Positions 24,846 through 34,353 are shown, counted from the stretch's first letter. The stretch: 64,000 bases of DNA from Streptomyces fradiae ATCC 10745 = DSM 40063 (GCF_008704425.1 NZ_CP023696.1:186001-250000); one strand, 5' to 3'. Notes: a model not told the origin generated them from the sequence alone. Numbers and translations are program-made.

Positions 24846-27725
24846 TCAGCCGAGGTCGTCGGCGCCGGCGCGGCCGGGCGGGCCCTGGTTGATCACGGTC
24901 GCCAGCTGGGCGCGGGAGCGGACGTCGAGCTTCTGGTAGATGCGGGTCAGCCGCGCCTCGACGGTCTTGACGCTCAGGTACAGCCGGGCCGCCGCCTCCT
25001 GGTTGCTCGCCCCCTGGCTCACCATCCGCGCGAGGCGCACCTCCGCCTCCGTGAGCCGGGACAGCGCCCCGGCGGCGCCCACCGGAGCCGCGTCCGCCCG
25101 CGCGGGGCCTTCCGCCACCAGGTCCAGCCAGGGCGCCGCACCGGCCCGCTCGAAGACGGCGGCCGCCGCGCCCAGGGCCTGCTGGGCGGCCGAGCGCCTG
25201 CGTCTGCGGCGCTCCACCCGCGCCAGGGCGACCAGGCAGCGGCCCTGCTCGATGACGAGGCCGTGCGCGGCCAGCCGCTCGGCGGTCCGCTCCAGCAGCG
25301 CGGCCGCCTCGTCGGTCCCGCCGCCCGCCGCCAGGCACTGCGCGTACGCCCGGTCGAGGCCGAGCAGCACCGTCGTCCGGCCCAGGCTCTCGGCGACCGG
25401 GCGGACCTCGGCGATCAGCGCCTCGGCCTCCTCGCGCGCGTCGGCGGCGAGCAGGGCCTCCGCCAGTTCCTCGTGCCAGCGCAGCATGGACGGGTCGACG
25501 ATCCTCCGGCGGCGCTCCCCCTCCTGGACGCGGCGCAGCGTCTCCAGCGCGGCGGCGACGTCGCCGGTGACGAGCTGCGCCCTGCCCAGGACGTACAGGG
25601 CGCGGGAGAGGAAGACGTTGTCGCCCTCCTCCTCGGACGCCTGGGCGCTGCGGCGGGCGTAGCGCATGGCACGGGCGAAGGAGCCGCCGGCCGCCTCCGC
25701 GAGGGCGAGCGTGTACCAGGCGGGCCCGGGTGAGAGGCCCGCGTCCAGGGTGAGGGCGAGGGCCCGGTGGGCGTGCTGGAGGCCCGCGGCGCAGTGGCCC
25801 CGGCGGGCCTCGACGGCGGCGAGGGTGTGGAGCAGTTCGATGGCGTCCTCGACCGAGCCGCGCCGCTCCACCAGGGGGAGCAGGGCGTTGATCTCGTCGC
25901 GGGCCTCGGTGAGCCGGTCGTCGAAGAGGGCGTGCCGGGCCGTGAGGATCTGCGCGGCGTTGCGCACGCCGAGCGGCCGGTCGGCGCGCTCCAGCTCGCG
26001 GGCCTCGGCGAGGGTCCGCTCCGCGTCGGGCGAGCCGAGGACGCGGTCGATGCGGGCCTGCTGGGTGAGGGCCTGGGCGGCGGTGTGCCGGTCGCCGACG
26101 GACGCGGCGAGGGCGGCGGACTCGACGGCGGCGGCGCGGGAGCGGACCGGGTCGCCGTCGGCGAGGACGTACTTGACGGCGAGGCGCAGCTGGACGGCGG
26201 CCCGCAGTGCCGGGTCGTCCTCGGAGTCCTCCAGGGCGTGCACGTACATCTCGTCGAGGTCGGTGAGGCCCTGGCCGGCCGTGTCGATGACGGCGAGCCG
26301 GGCCCGTACCCGGTCCTCGGGGCCCGCGTCGCGGGCGAGGAGGTCGGCGGCGGCGCGCAGGGCGAGGTCGGCGCGGGCGGCTCGGGCGGCCTCCTCGGCG
26401 GCGGCGGCGAGCCGGGCGATGCGGCGCCGGCCGAGGTGGACGGGGGTCGTCTCGGCGGCGAGCAGGGCCAGTTCGGCGGCGAGCGCGCTGTTGCCGCGGC
26501 GGCGTACGGTCTCGACGGCGGCGGCGAGCTCGGCGGCGAGGCGCTCGTCGGGCACGTCGGTGGCGAGCGCGAGGTGGCGGACGGCCTCGACGGGGTCGTC
26601 CACGACGCGGGCGAGGGCGGTGTGGGCCTCGCTGCGCTCGGTCCAGCAGGTGTCGTGGACGAGGGTGGTGGGGAGCAGTCCGGCGGTGAAGGCGACGGCG
26701 CCGTGCTCGGTGAGCGAGACCAGTCCGGCCCGTTCGGCGGCGGCCAGCTCGGCCTCGGCGGTGGGGCGGCCGGCACGCCGCACCAGGGCGGTCGTGGGGC
26801 GCAGGGCGAGGGCGGCGAGGAGCAGCGCGGCGCGTACGGGCGGGGGCGCGGGGGCGAGCATCCTGCGGGCCAGGTCGCGGGCGCGGCCGGACAGGGGCAG
26901 CGCCTCGGCGTGGTGGACGGGGGTGCGGGAGTCGGCCAGGGAGCGGCCGACGGCGAGGGCGAGGCGGGGGTTGCCGCCGCTCGCCTGGTGGATGCGGCCG
27001 GCCATGCGGGAGGCGAGCCGGTGCTGGACGAGCAGCTCGGCCAGCTCGTCGGCCTGGAGCGGCGGGACGAGGAGGACGTCCGCCTCGGAGGGCACCCACA
27101 GGGTGGCGGGCGCGGCGTCCGCGGCCGGCTCGGCCTCGGGGGCCGGGTGGGTGTCGGGTGCGTGCGGGGGGCCCGCGGGGTCGCCGCCGGGGGTGTCGGG
27201 GGCGTAGGGGGCGGGTGTCTCGACGGCGAGGACGCGCAGCTCGGGCGGGGCGAGGTGGAGGGCGAAGCGCAGCAGGTCGGCGCTCTGCGGGTCGATGTGG
27301 CGGGTGTCGTCGACGACGAGGAGGACGGGGCCCTTGTCGGTGAGGGTGCGCAGCATCCGGGCGAGGCCGAGGCGCAGCGCGATCGGGTCGCGGTCCGCGT
27401 CGGGCGCGGCGGCCTCGCGGCACAGGACGGCGACGGCGTCGCGCTGCGGGCCGGGCAGCCCGTCGAGGGCGGCGGGCGGTACGGAGGCGACGAGGGCGGC
27501 GGCGGCCGCGCCGGGCATGTCCCGGTCGGCGGGCTGGGGGGCGAGCCACAGGACCGTCTCGCCGCGGGCGGTGGCCTCGGCGGCGGCGGAGCGGGCGACC
27601 TCGGTCTTGCCGATGCCTGCGGGGCCGGTGAGGACGGCGCGGCCGCGGGTGCGCAGGGTGCGGTCGAGCCGGTCGACGAGGTGCGCCCGGCCGACGGGCA
27701 TGGACGGGTACGGCGTCGTCCTCAT
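24846..27725 (-). CDS. Large ATP-binding LuxR-family regulator (LAL type)
   Basis: A 959-residue LAL regulator. The N-terminal AAA/STAND ATPase has Walker A LTGPAGIGKTEVARS (about residues 30-45) and Walker B VLLVVDDTRHID. A long helical TPR-like middle follows, and the C-terminal LuxR HTH reads LTEAEVRLARMVSQGASNQEAAARLYLSVKTVEARLTRIYQKLDV (here about 885-930). LAL proteins usually activate secondary-metabolite or sugar-utilisation genes; no biosynthetic cluster is visible beside this one. ATG 27725 has GGAGGTGG upstream. The neighbouring subtilase on the same strand is a possible target. Confidence 0.9.
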   Translation of the reverse strand: MRTTPYPSMPVGRAHLVDRLDRTLRTRGRAVLTGPAGIGKTEVARSAAAEATARGETVLWLAPQPADRDMPGAAAAALVASVPPAALDGLPGPQRDAVAVLCREAAAPDADRDPIALRLGLARMLRTLTDKGPVLLVVDDTRHIDPQSADLLRFALHLAPPELRVLAVETPAPYAPDTPGGDPAGPPHAPDTHPAPEAEPAADAAPATLWVPSEADVLLVPPLQADELAELLVQHRLASRMAGRIHQASGGNPRLALAVGRSLADSRTPVHHAEALPLSGRARDLARRMLAPAPPPVRAALLLAALALRPTTALVRRAGRPTAEAELAAAERAGLVSLTEHGAVAFTAGLLPTTLVHDTCWTERSEAHTALARVVDDPVEAVRHLALATDVPDERLAAELAAAVETVRRRGNSALAAELALLAAETTPVHLGRRRIARLAAAAEEAARAARADLALRAAADLLARDAGPEDRVRARLAVIDTAGQGLTDLDEMYVHALEDSEDDPALRAAVQLRLAVKYVLADGDPVRSRAAAVESAALAASVGDRHTAAQALTQQARIDRVLGSPDAERTLAEARELERADRPLGVRNAAQILTARHALFDDRLTEARDEINALLPLVERRGSVEDAIELLHTLAAVEARRGHCAAGLQHAHRALALTLDAGLSPGPAWYTLALAEAAGGSFARAMRYARRSAQASEEEGDNVFLSRALYVLGRAQLVTGDVAAALETLRRVQEGERRRRIVDPSMLRWHEELAEALLAADAREEAEALIAEVRPVAESLGRTTVLLGLDRAYAQCLAAGGGTDEAAALLERTAERLAAHGLVIEQGRCLVALARVERRRRRRSAAQQALGAAAAVFERAGAAPWLDLVAEGPARADAAPVGAAGALSRLTEAEVRLARMVSQGASNQEAAARLYLSVKTVEARLTRIYQKLDVRSRAQLATVINQGPPGRAGADDLG

Positions 27726-27861
27726 CAGCCACCACCTCCGGCGCGCGGGTCCGTGCCCGCGCGTGGCGGGCCCCCTGCCCGCGCCCTGTGAGGATACGAA
27801 CCGGGGGCGGGCAGTCCAGGGTGATTGTCCGGCATGTGGACGGCGCTGCGGGCGCCGCGGC

Positions 27862-27898
27862 GGGGCGCGCCCCCGGCACGATGCCGGGAGCACGCCCC
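27862..27898 (-). terminator. Two-step hairpin after the subtilase gene
   Basis: CCCGGCA-cga-TGCCGGG forms the upper 7-bp stem, and GGGGCG/CGCCCC adds six pairs below a 4-base internal loop. It follows the subtilase stop at 27931 in the direction of transcription and precedes the LAL gene. Confidence 0.5.
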
Positions 27899-27930
27899 TG
27901 ACCTGCGGTGGAGCTGTCGCGCGGGTGGCG

Positions 27931-29775
27931 TCAGAAGGTGAGGCTCCACGCGTCGATGTAGCCGGTGTCACCCGAGGCGACGTCGCGGACCTGGAGCTTC
28001 CAGGTGCCGGCGGCGGTCTCGGAGGAGGCGTTCACCGTGTAGGTGGCGAGGACGTTGTCGGCCGAGTCGCCGCCGCTGGAGTTCTTCAGGCGGTAGGCGG
28101 TGCCGTCGGGGGCGACCAGGTCGATGACGAGGTCACCGCGCCAGGTGTGCTTGATGTCCACGTCCACCTTGAGGGTGGCCGGGGCGTTGCCGGTGAGACC
28201 GGTGACGGTGATCGCCGAGGTGACGGTCTGGTTGTCCCTGATGGTCACGTCGGTGGTGCTGCCGAAGGTGGTGCCGGGGGTGGTGCCGCCGCCGGTGACG
28301 GCGGCGACCGTCTTCGCGGCGTCGGCGATGCCCGCGCCGCAGCCGCCGGTGCAGGTGCCGGGCAGCGGGCGGGCGTTGCCCTTGATCGCGGTCTCGATCT
28401 CGGCGGGCGTCAGCGTGGACTTCGCGGACTTCAGGAGCGCGGCGAGGCCGGCGATGTGCGGGGCGGCCATCGAGGTGCCCTGGTAGGGCTTGTAGTTCTC
28501 GAGGGACTGGACCGTGGTGCCGGAGTTCAGCGTGGAGAGGATGCCGTTCTCGGGCGTGGTGACGGTGCCCGGCGTGTCCGTGGCGCGGCGGGTCTCGCCG
28601 CCGGGGGCGGAGACGTCGACGACGGTGCCGTAGTTGGAGTAGTAGGAGCGGTTGCCCTCACGGCTGGTGGAGGCCACGTTGATGATGTTGTTGCAGTTGG
28701 CCGGGGTGAAGCCGGAGGCGTTGGTGTTGCTGTTGCCCGCCGCGACGACCACGGTGGAGCCACGGGAGACGGCGCCGTTGATGGCGTTCTGGTAGACGGT
28801 CGGGCAGGTGCTGCTCGCGCCGCCGAGGCTCAGGTTGAGGACCTTGGCGGGGGTGGGGTTGGCCGGTATGCCGGGGACGCTGCCGCCGGAGGCCCAGGTG
28901 ATCGCGTCGGCGATGTCCGAGGAGGAGCCGCCGCACTTGCCGAGCACGCGGACGTGCTGGACCTTGGCGCCGTGGGCGATGCCCGCGATGCCCTTGCCGT
29001 TGTTCGTCACGGCGCCGATGGTGCCGGCGACGTGGGTGCCGTGCCAGGAGGAGTTGCTGGCGCGGGAGCCGGTGCCGCACTCGCCGTCGGTGGCGTTCCA
29101 GTCGCCCTCGTCCTTGGGGTCGGCGTCGCGGCCGCCGCCGTCGCGGGCGTCGGTGGAGCTGGAGATGAAGTCGTAGCCCGAGACGGTGTTGGCGGCGAGG
29201 TCCGAGTGGGCCGCGTAGCCGGTGTCGATGACGGCGACGGTGACGCCGCTGCCGGTGGTCTTGTCCCAGGCGCCGGGGACGTTCATGCCGCCGGTGGGCT
29301 CGAAGAGGTCCCACTGCTTGGCGTAGTCGGTGTCGTTGGGGGTCACGGCCATCGCGTAGGCGCGGATGTCGGCCTCGACGGCGGCGACGTCCGGGTCGGC
29401 GCGGAAGGCGTCCATGACCTCCGCGACGTCCTGCCGGGTGGTGGCGGTGCCCAGGTCCACCAGGGCGGCGCCGCCGGCGAGGCGGCGCTCGAAGGCGAGC
29501 TTCTCGCCCGTCTCGGCGGCCTTCTCGGCGGTGTCGTCCTTGGCGGCGGTGTTGGAGGTGGCCTCCTCCGTGCGCGCCTTGTAGGTCACGATGACCTTCT
29601 CGACGGGCGCGGACGGGAGGGTGGCGGCCGGGTTCATGGCCTGCGACGCCGGCGCTGCCGGTGCCGGGGAGGGGGTGGCCTGCGCGGCGAGCGCCACCGA
29701 GGAGGTGGCCGCGACGCCGAGGATCGTGGCGCTCGCCGCCACGACGGATATCAGTCTCCGCCTGGAACCGTTCAA
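27931..29775 (-). CDS. Secreted S8 (subtilisin-like) protease with P-domain
   Basis: Exported serine protease precursor of 614 residues. It has a signal peptide (about 1-30, SRRRLISVVAASATILGVAA), an inhibitor-I9-type propeptide (about 55-140) and a catalytic domain with D184 (AVIDTG), H245 (HGTHVAG), N347 (AAGNS) and S435 (GTSMAAPH). A proprotein-convertase P-domain occupies about 505-614. Paired cysteines in the catalytic domain suit an extracellular enzyme. The start is TTG at 29775, supported by AAAGGGA five bases upstream. It may cooperate with the collagenase encoded about 13 kb away in protein scavenging, but no operon link exists. Confidence 0.93.
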   Translation of the reverse strand: MNGSRRRLISVVAASATILGVAATSSVALAAQATPSPAPAAPASQAMNPAATLPSAPVEKVIVTYKARTEEATSNTAAKDDTAEKAAETGEKLAFERRLAGGAALVDLGTATTRQDVAEVMDAFRADPDVAAVEADIRAYAMAVTPNDTDYAKQWDLFEPTGGMNVPGAWDKTTGSGVTVAVIDTGYAAHSDLAANTVSGYDFISSSTDARDGGGRDADPKDEGDWNATDGECGTGSRASNSSWHGTHVAGTIGAVTNNGKGIAGIAHGAKVQHVRVLGKCGGSSSDIADAITWASGGSVPGIPANPTPAKVLNLSLGGASSTCPTVYQNAINGAVSRGSTVVVAAGNSNTNASGFTPANCNNIINVASTSREGNRSYYSNYGTVVDVSAPGGETRRATDTPGTVTTPENGILSTLNSGTTVQSLENYKPYQGTSMAAPHIAGLAALLKSAKSTLTPAEIETAIKGNARPLPGTCTGGCGAGIADAAKTVAAVTGGGTTPGTTFGSTTDVTIRDNQTVTSAITVTGLTGNAPATLKVDVDIKHTWRGDLVIDLVAPDGTAYRLKNSSGGDSADNVLATYTVNASSETAAGTWKLQVRDVASGDTGYIDAWSLTF

Positions 29776-31049
29776 GTCGTTCCCTTTCGAAGGCGGCTCC
29801 GGCGACTCCCGGAGCTGCTGGAGATGCGGGCGCGGCGGCGGCGCGGGTCCGTGGCTGTGTGTGGGGTACCTCCACGGACCCTGGGGCCGGGTGCGCCCCC
29901 GCGCCGCCGCCGGCGCGACGGCCTCGTCATCGGGGCCGCCCCGGCGGTGCCCCCTGGGGTCGCATGCAGGGGGTTACATGCACCTGACATTGACAGGAGT
30001 GAGGGGGAACCGCCGGTGCCGGAACAGTAGGGAAACGCGCGGTGACGTCGATACGGGGAAAACCCTTGTCGCGCCCGAGGGGCCCGCGCCCGGGTACGGA
30101 GGGTTCCCCCGGCCGGACCCGCGTCGCGGGGCGCTCGGCCGCCGGGGCGCAACTCCCCCTGTGGGCGCGGGGCGTCCGGGCGGTGCGCACGCGGGGGTGC
30201 GGGCCGTTCGGGCGCGGGGGTGTGGGCCGTGCGCACGGAGAGGTACGGGACCATCGTAAGGTCCAGACCAACTTGGCGGTGCGCGGACCCCCCGCTGTGA
30301 CGCGCGTCCGGCCGCGCTTGCGCGACCTGACGCCGCGTCGGCCGATCGGCCGCCCGTGCGGGCCCCGGTCTGCGCGGCGCCCCGGATGGGGCGGCCGGAG
30401 ACCGGGCGGGAGCGGTGAGGTGGGCTCGGCAGGCTCACCGGGGACCGGGAACGGGGGCCGGAGAACGCCGGACCCCGAGCGGGGCCGAGCGGGCCGCGCG
30501 GCGGGCGAGCGCCGGGCCGCTGGACCAGGCCGAAGGGCGGAGGAGCCCCGAACGGCGGCGGAGGGGCGGAGTGCCGGGACACGCGGACCCGGGGGACGGC
30601 GAGCCGCGCGGGCGGCGGCGGAGGCCGGGGGCCGGGGGTCGGGTCGAGGGCGGGATCCGGGCTGGGGGCGGGGTTGAGGCTGGGGCCGGGCTCGGCGGGG
30701 GCGGGATTCGGGGGCTGGAGGCGGACCGGGCTCGGCGGGGGGTGGGATTCGGGGGCTGGAGGCGGACCGGGCTCGGCGGGGGGCGGGATTCAGGGGCTGG
30801 AGGCGGACCGGGCTCGGCGGGGGGCGGGATTCAGGGGCTGGAGGCGGACCGGGCTCGGCGGGGGGGGCGGGATTCGGGGGCTGGAGGCGGACCGGGCTCG
30901 GCGGGGGCGGGAGCGGGCAGGGGCCGGGGCCGCGGCGCGCGTCAGGGTTCGGGGGCGGTGGCCGGGTCCGGGGCCGCCGGGCCGTACTGGGGCGGGTGCG
31001 TCTGTGCCATACTCGGGCCCGCTCGGCAGGTACGGCTTTCGGGGGATCG
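29776..31049. other. Gene-free 1.27-kb region with promoter and tandem repeats
   Basis: No frame here has convincing coding character; the open frames found are repeat-driven. On the minus strand at 29963-30010 lies the subtilase promoter region, with CTGTCAATGTCAGGTGCATG followed by TAACCCCCTGCATGC (TGCATG occurs twice, 15 bases apart). The segment 30100-30660 is G+C-rich with runs of imperfect palindromes and no identifiable RNA. From 30668 to 30920 it becomes a 41-bp tandem repeat. Confidence 0.6.
30668..30920 (+). repeat. 41-bp G-rich tandem repeat, about five copies
   Basis: Copies beginning GGCTGGAGGCGGACCGGGCT start at 30713, 30754, 30795, 30836 and 30879, giving periods of 41, 41, 41 and 43 bases; a degenerate partial copy precedes them. 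The units are nearly identical, differing in the G-run length and in ATTCGG versus ATTCAG. The tract ends about 130 bases before the DUF2617 start. There are no unique spacers, so it is not a CRISPR array. Confidence 0.9.
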
Positions 31050-31544
31050 GTGAACGGCATAGCCCTGGAGACCCCCTACCTGGACACGGACGCCGACCAG
31101 CTGTCCTTCTCGCTCGACCACCCGGTCCGCGAGGCCCTGGCCGTACGGGACCTGACGGTCGGCGGGCTGGACGTGCAGCTCCGGCTGCTCGGCGCCTCGC
31201 ACCAGGTCTGCGCGGGCCCGGTGCTGGAGACCGTCGCCTGCCTGCCCGGAGCCGGCGGCGGCCTGCCCGGGACCGCCGCGCACGACGTCGAGGGCTGGCA
31301 CTACTCCTTCGGCGCCCGCGTGGAGGAGTACCCCGCCGGCCGCTTCCGCGCCGAGGTGGCCCGGCTCCGCGAGCTGGCGGACGCCCATCCCCGCGCCCTC
31401 TACGGCGTCTTCCCCGGCTCGGCCGACGCCGTCACCGCACTGGTGGTCGAGCGGGGCGGCGCGGGACCGGTCTGGCGCACCTGGCACACGTACCCGGGAA
31501 GCCGCCGGATCGTGGCGACCCGCACCCGGCTGGAGGCACGATGA
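31050..31544 (+). CDS. DUF2617-family protein
   Basis: A 164-residue cytoplasmic protein matching DUF2617: TPYLDTDADQLSFSLDHP at the start, LQLRLLGASHQV-like VQLRLLGASHQVCAG in the middle and VWRTWHTYPGSRRIVATRT at the end. The function is unknown. The GTG start at 31050 fits the family's N-terminus, with GGGGGA just upstream. The stop overlaps the next start (ATGA). Position at the head of the DUF4247-DUF350-aminopropyltransferase operon suggests a role in polyamine-linked physiology. Confidence 0.82.
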   Translation: MNGIALETPYLDTDADQLSFSLDHPVREALAVRDLTVGGLDVQLRLLGASHQVCAGPVLETVACLPGAGGGLPGTAAHDVEGWHYSFGARVEEYPAGRFRAEVARLRELADAHPRALYGVFPGSADAVTALVVERGGAGPVWRTWHTYPGSRRIVATRTRLEAR

Positions 31545-31945
31545 GAACCGCCCGACGCACCACCGCGCTGCTGCTTGCCGCGGCGGCCCTCGCCGGCTGC
31601 GCCGGAGGCAGTGACGACGACGGCAACCCCGTCCCGTCCTCCTGGATCAGCCGCCAGTACACGAGCAGCGGCACCCACTACGTGGACCTCCGGGACCTGC
31701 CGTCGAACGTCGCCGACGAGATCCACGGGCACGCCTCGGCGAGGGACCGGCTGGAGTCCGGCGGCACGGTGTTCCTGCGCTACCGGGACGACATCGTCGC
31801 CGTCAGCCCGCACCAGGCGGGCAGCCGCATCGAGATAGCGGACTACCGCTCGGGCTACCGGCGCTGGAAGTCCCACCTCCGGACGGTGTGGCCGGACCCG
31901 GAGAGCTCGGGCTTCCGCGGCGGAGGCCCCGGCTCCGGCAAGTGA
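31541..31945 (+). CDS. DUF4247 putative lipoprotein
   Basis: A 134-residue exported protein. It opens MRTARRTTALLLAAAALAGCA, a lipoprotein signal with lipobox LAGC (C20). The mature part matches DUF4247: SWISRQYTSSGTHYVDLRDLPSNVA, here cited in part, then FLRYRDDIVAVSP and a Gly/Ser tail. It is expected on the outer face of the membrane. It is translationally coupled to the DUF2617 gene and followed 67 bases later by DUF350. The function is unknown. Confidence 0.82.
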   Translation: MRTARRTTALLLAAAALAGCAGGSDDDGNPVPSSWISRQYTSSGTHYVDLRDLPSNVADEIHGHASARDRLESGGTVFLRYRDDIVAVSPHQAGSRIEIADYRSGYRRWKSHLRTVWPDPESSGFRGGGPGSGK

Positions 31946-32012
31946 CCCGGCGCCCCGCCCCCGCGCCCATGACCACCCACGTCCCCCCGACGCCCTCCCG
32001 AAAGGCACCCCC

Positions 32013-32450
32013 GTGGCAGAGATCTTCGAGTCGGCCGGCATCGCCGTGCTCTACGGCCTGGTCGGCTTCGTCGTGATGGTGGTCGGCTTCGTCGCGCTCG
32101 ACCTGGTGACACCCGGCAAGCTGTTCCACGTCGTGTGGACCGAGCGCAACCGGGGCGCGGCGGTGCTCCTCGCCGGGCAGACGGTCGCCGTCGGCCTGGT
32201 CATCGAGGCGTCGATCCGCGCCAGCGAGTCGGAGCTGGGCCTGGGGCACGGGCTGCTGAGCACCCTGCTGTACGGGCTCGCCGGCGTCGTCGTGATGACC
32301 CTCATCTCGCTGCTCGTCGGCATGCTGACGCCGGGCCGGCTCGGTGCCGCCGTCCTCGACGACGACGGCACGCGCCCCCACCCCGCCGCCTGGGTCCAGG
32401 CGGCCATGTACCTGGGCACGGCCTTCATGGTCGGCGCCGCGGTCTCCTGA
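32013..32450 (+). CDS. DUF350 membrane protein
   Basis: A 145-residue protein with four predicted transmembrane helices arranged as two similar halves. Each half carries the DUF350 pattern of a helix followed by a polar, charged loop (LDLVTPGKLFHVVWTERNRG, then LLVGMLTPGRLG). The GTG start is preceded by GAAAGGCACCCCC. DUF350 proteins are frequent neighbours of aminopropyltransferases and glutathionylspermidine-synthase-like genes; their activity is not established. Confidence 0.85.
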   Translation: MAEIFESAGIAVLYGLVGFVVMVVGFVALDLVTPGKLFHVVWTERNRGAAVLLAGQTVAVGLVIEASIRASESELGLGHGLLSTLLYGLAGVVVMTLISLLVGMLTPGRLGAAVLDDDGTRPHPAAWVQAAMYLGTAFMVGAAVS

Positions 32451-32460
32451 GCGTCCCGGC

Positions 32461-34308
32461 ATGAGCACCACCGTCCCGCAGCACTCCTCCCCGGACCACT
32501 CCCCTCCGGACCGCCCGGCGCCGGACCACTCCCCTCGGGACCACGCGGCGCCGGACCACGCGGCGCCGGTGGACGCCGCGCCGGACCACTCCGCGCCGTC
32601 CGCCGCCACCGCCCGGTCCGCCACCGCCGTCCCGTCCGACACCGCCGGGCAGGCCCCGCGGGGCCTCCGTAAGGACGCCCAGGCCCGCACGGGGGCCGCC
32701 GCACCCGCGGGCGCACCCGGGGGCGGCGGGCGGGATGCCGCCGCGCCGGCTCCCCCGCGCCCCGGCCATCCGCGCGGGACCCGGGCGCTGCTGCTGCTCG
32801 CGGTGTTCGTCTGCGCCGCTTGCGGCCTCGTCTACGAGCTGGCGCTGACCGCGCTCGGCAGCTACCTCATCGGCAACTCCGTGATGCAGACCTCCGTGGT
32901 CATCTCCGTCATGGTCTTCGCGATGGGCATCGGCTCCCTGGCCGCCAAGCCCCTCCAGCGCCGGGCCGTGGGCGCGTTCGCGCTGGTGGAGCTGGTTCTC
33001 GGGCTCGTGGGCGGGTTGTCGGTACTCCTGCTGTACGTGGCGTTCTCCTGGCTGCGGGTCTACATGCCCGCGATGGTGGTCGCCTGCTTCGTCGTGGGCC
33101 TGCTGATCGGCGCCGAGATCCCGCTGCTGATGACGCTGCTCCAGCGGATCAGGCGGCAGGAGGCGGGCAGCGCCGTCGCGGACATGTTCGCGGCGGACTA
33201 CGTCGGCGCGCTCATCGGCGGGCTGTGCTTCCCGCTGCTGCTCCTGCCCGCTTTCGGGCAGCTGAGGGGCGCCCTGGTGGTGGGCGCCGTCAACGCCGTC
33301 GCCGGGGGCGGCGTCGTCCTGTGGATCTTCCGCCGGGAGACCAGGCGGATCGTCCGCGCCGGGCTGCTCGGCGGTGTCGCGGCGGTCCTCGCGGTGCTGG
33401 GCACGGTGTACGCGCTGGCCGACGACATCGAGGTGACGGCGCGCCAGAAGCTGTACCGGGACCCCATCGTCCACGCCGAGACCACCCCGTACCAGGACAT
33501 CGTCGTCACCCGCGCCACCGCCTTCACCGGCACGCCCGACACACGGCTGTTCCTCAACGGGGACCTGCAGTTCTCCTCCGTGGACGAGTACCGCTACCAC
33601 GAGTCGCTGGTCCACCCGGCGCTCGCCGGGAAGCGGTCGTCGGTGCTGATCCTGGGCGGCGGCGACGCGCTGGCGCTGCGGGAGGTGCTGCGCTACGAGG
33701 ACGTGGAGGAGGTCACGCTGGTCGACCTGGACCCGGCGATGACCCGGCTCGCCCGCACCTTCCGCCCGCTGGTCGACCTCAACGAGCACGCCCTGGCCGA
33801 CCCCCGGGTCACGGCCGTCAACGCCGACGCCTTCTCCTGGCTGCGGGACGCGGGCGACCGCTACGACGCGGTCGTCATCGACTTCCCCGACCCGGACACG
33901 GCCGCCCTGGCGAAGCTGTACAGCGTCGAGTTCTACCACCTGCTCGCGCAGGTCCTGAAGCCGGACAGCCGGGTCGTGGTGCAGGCCGGGTCGCCGTTCT
34001 TCGCACCGAAGTCGTACTGGTCGATCGCCGAGACGGTGCGGGAGGCGGGGTACGCCACGACCGCCTACCAGGTCGACGTCCCGAGCTTCGGGAACTGGGG
34101 CTTCGTCCTCGCCTCGCCCGGCCGGGAGGGGGGCGCCCCGGCGCTGCGCCTGGCCCCCGGCGCGCCGCGGCTGCGCTTCCTGGACGACGCGGTCCTGCGG
34201 GCCGCAGCGGTCTTCCCGGTGGACCGCCGCCCGCAGGACGTGCGCGCCAGCACCCTCATGGACCCGGTGATCCTGGAGTACGCCCGCCACGAGTGGCGCG
34301 ACTACTGA
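32461..34308 (+). CDS. Membrane-fused polyamine aminopropyltransferase (spermidine synthase-like)
   Basis: A 615-residue fusion. Residues 1-105 are a Pro/Asp/His/Ala-rich cytoplasmic head with repeated PDHS/PDHA units. About 108-320 holds seven hydrophobic helices (LLLLAVFVCAACGLVYELAL begins them). About 325-560 is a spermidine-synthase domain with the SAM-binding ILGGGDALALREVLRY, VTLVDLDP, and VIDFPDPD. The aspartates that bind polyamine and decarboxylated SAM are partly replaced by DFPDP, so the true substrate is uncertain. Such membrane-bound forms are widespread in Actinobacteria. Transcribed with DUF2617, DUF4247 and DUF350; a strong hairpin follows. Confidence 0.87.
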   Translation: MSTTVPQHSSPDHSPPDRPAPDHSPRDHAAPDHAAPVDAAPDHSAPSAATARSATAVPSDTAGQAPRGLRKDAQARTGAAAPAGAPGGGGRDAAAPAPPRPGHPRGTRALLLLAVFVCAACGLVYELALTALGSYLIGNSVMQTSVVISVMVFAMGIGSLAAKPLQRRAVGAFALVELVLGLVGGLSVLLLYVAFSWLRVYMPAMVVACFVVGLLIGAEIPLLMTLLQRIRRQEAGSAVADMFAADYVGALIGGLCFPLLLLPAFGQLRGALVVGAVNAVAGGGVVLWIFRRETRRIVRAGLLGGVAAVLAVLGTVYALADDIEVTARQKLYRDPIVHAETTPYQDIVVTRATAFTGTPDTRLFLNGDLQFSSVDEYRYHESLVHPALAGKRSSVLILGGGDALALREVLRYEDVEEVTLVDLDPAMTRLARTFRPLVDLNEHALADPRVTAVNADAFSWLRDAGDRYDAVVIDFPDPDTAALAKLYSVEFYHLLAQVLKPDSRVVVQAGSPFFAPKSYWSIAETVREAGYATTAYQVDVPSFGNWGFVLASPGREGGAPALRLAPGAPRLRFLDDAVLRAAAVFPVDRRPQDVRASTLMDPVILEYARHEWRDY

Positions 34309-34353
34309 CCGCGGCGGAGGCGCCGGGCCCGCAGGACGCGCTCGCGGATCGCC

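Noticed and set aside
29590..30677. Several open frames in the gene-free region on both strands
   Set aside because: They overlap one another and the subtilase signal region, are Arg/Pro/Gly-biased and match no family.
30668..30920. Possible CRISPR array in the 41-bp repeats
   Set aside because: The units are contiguous with no unique spacers, and there are no cas genes nearby.
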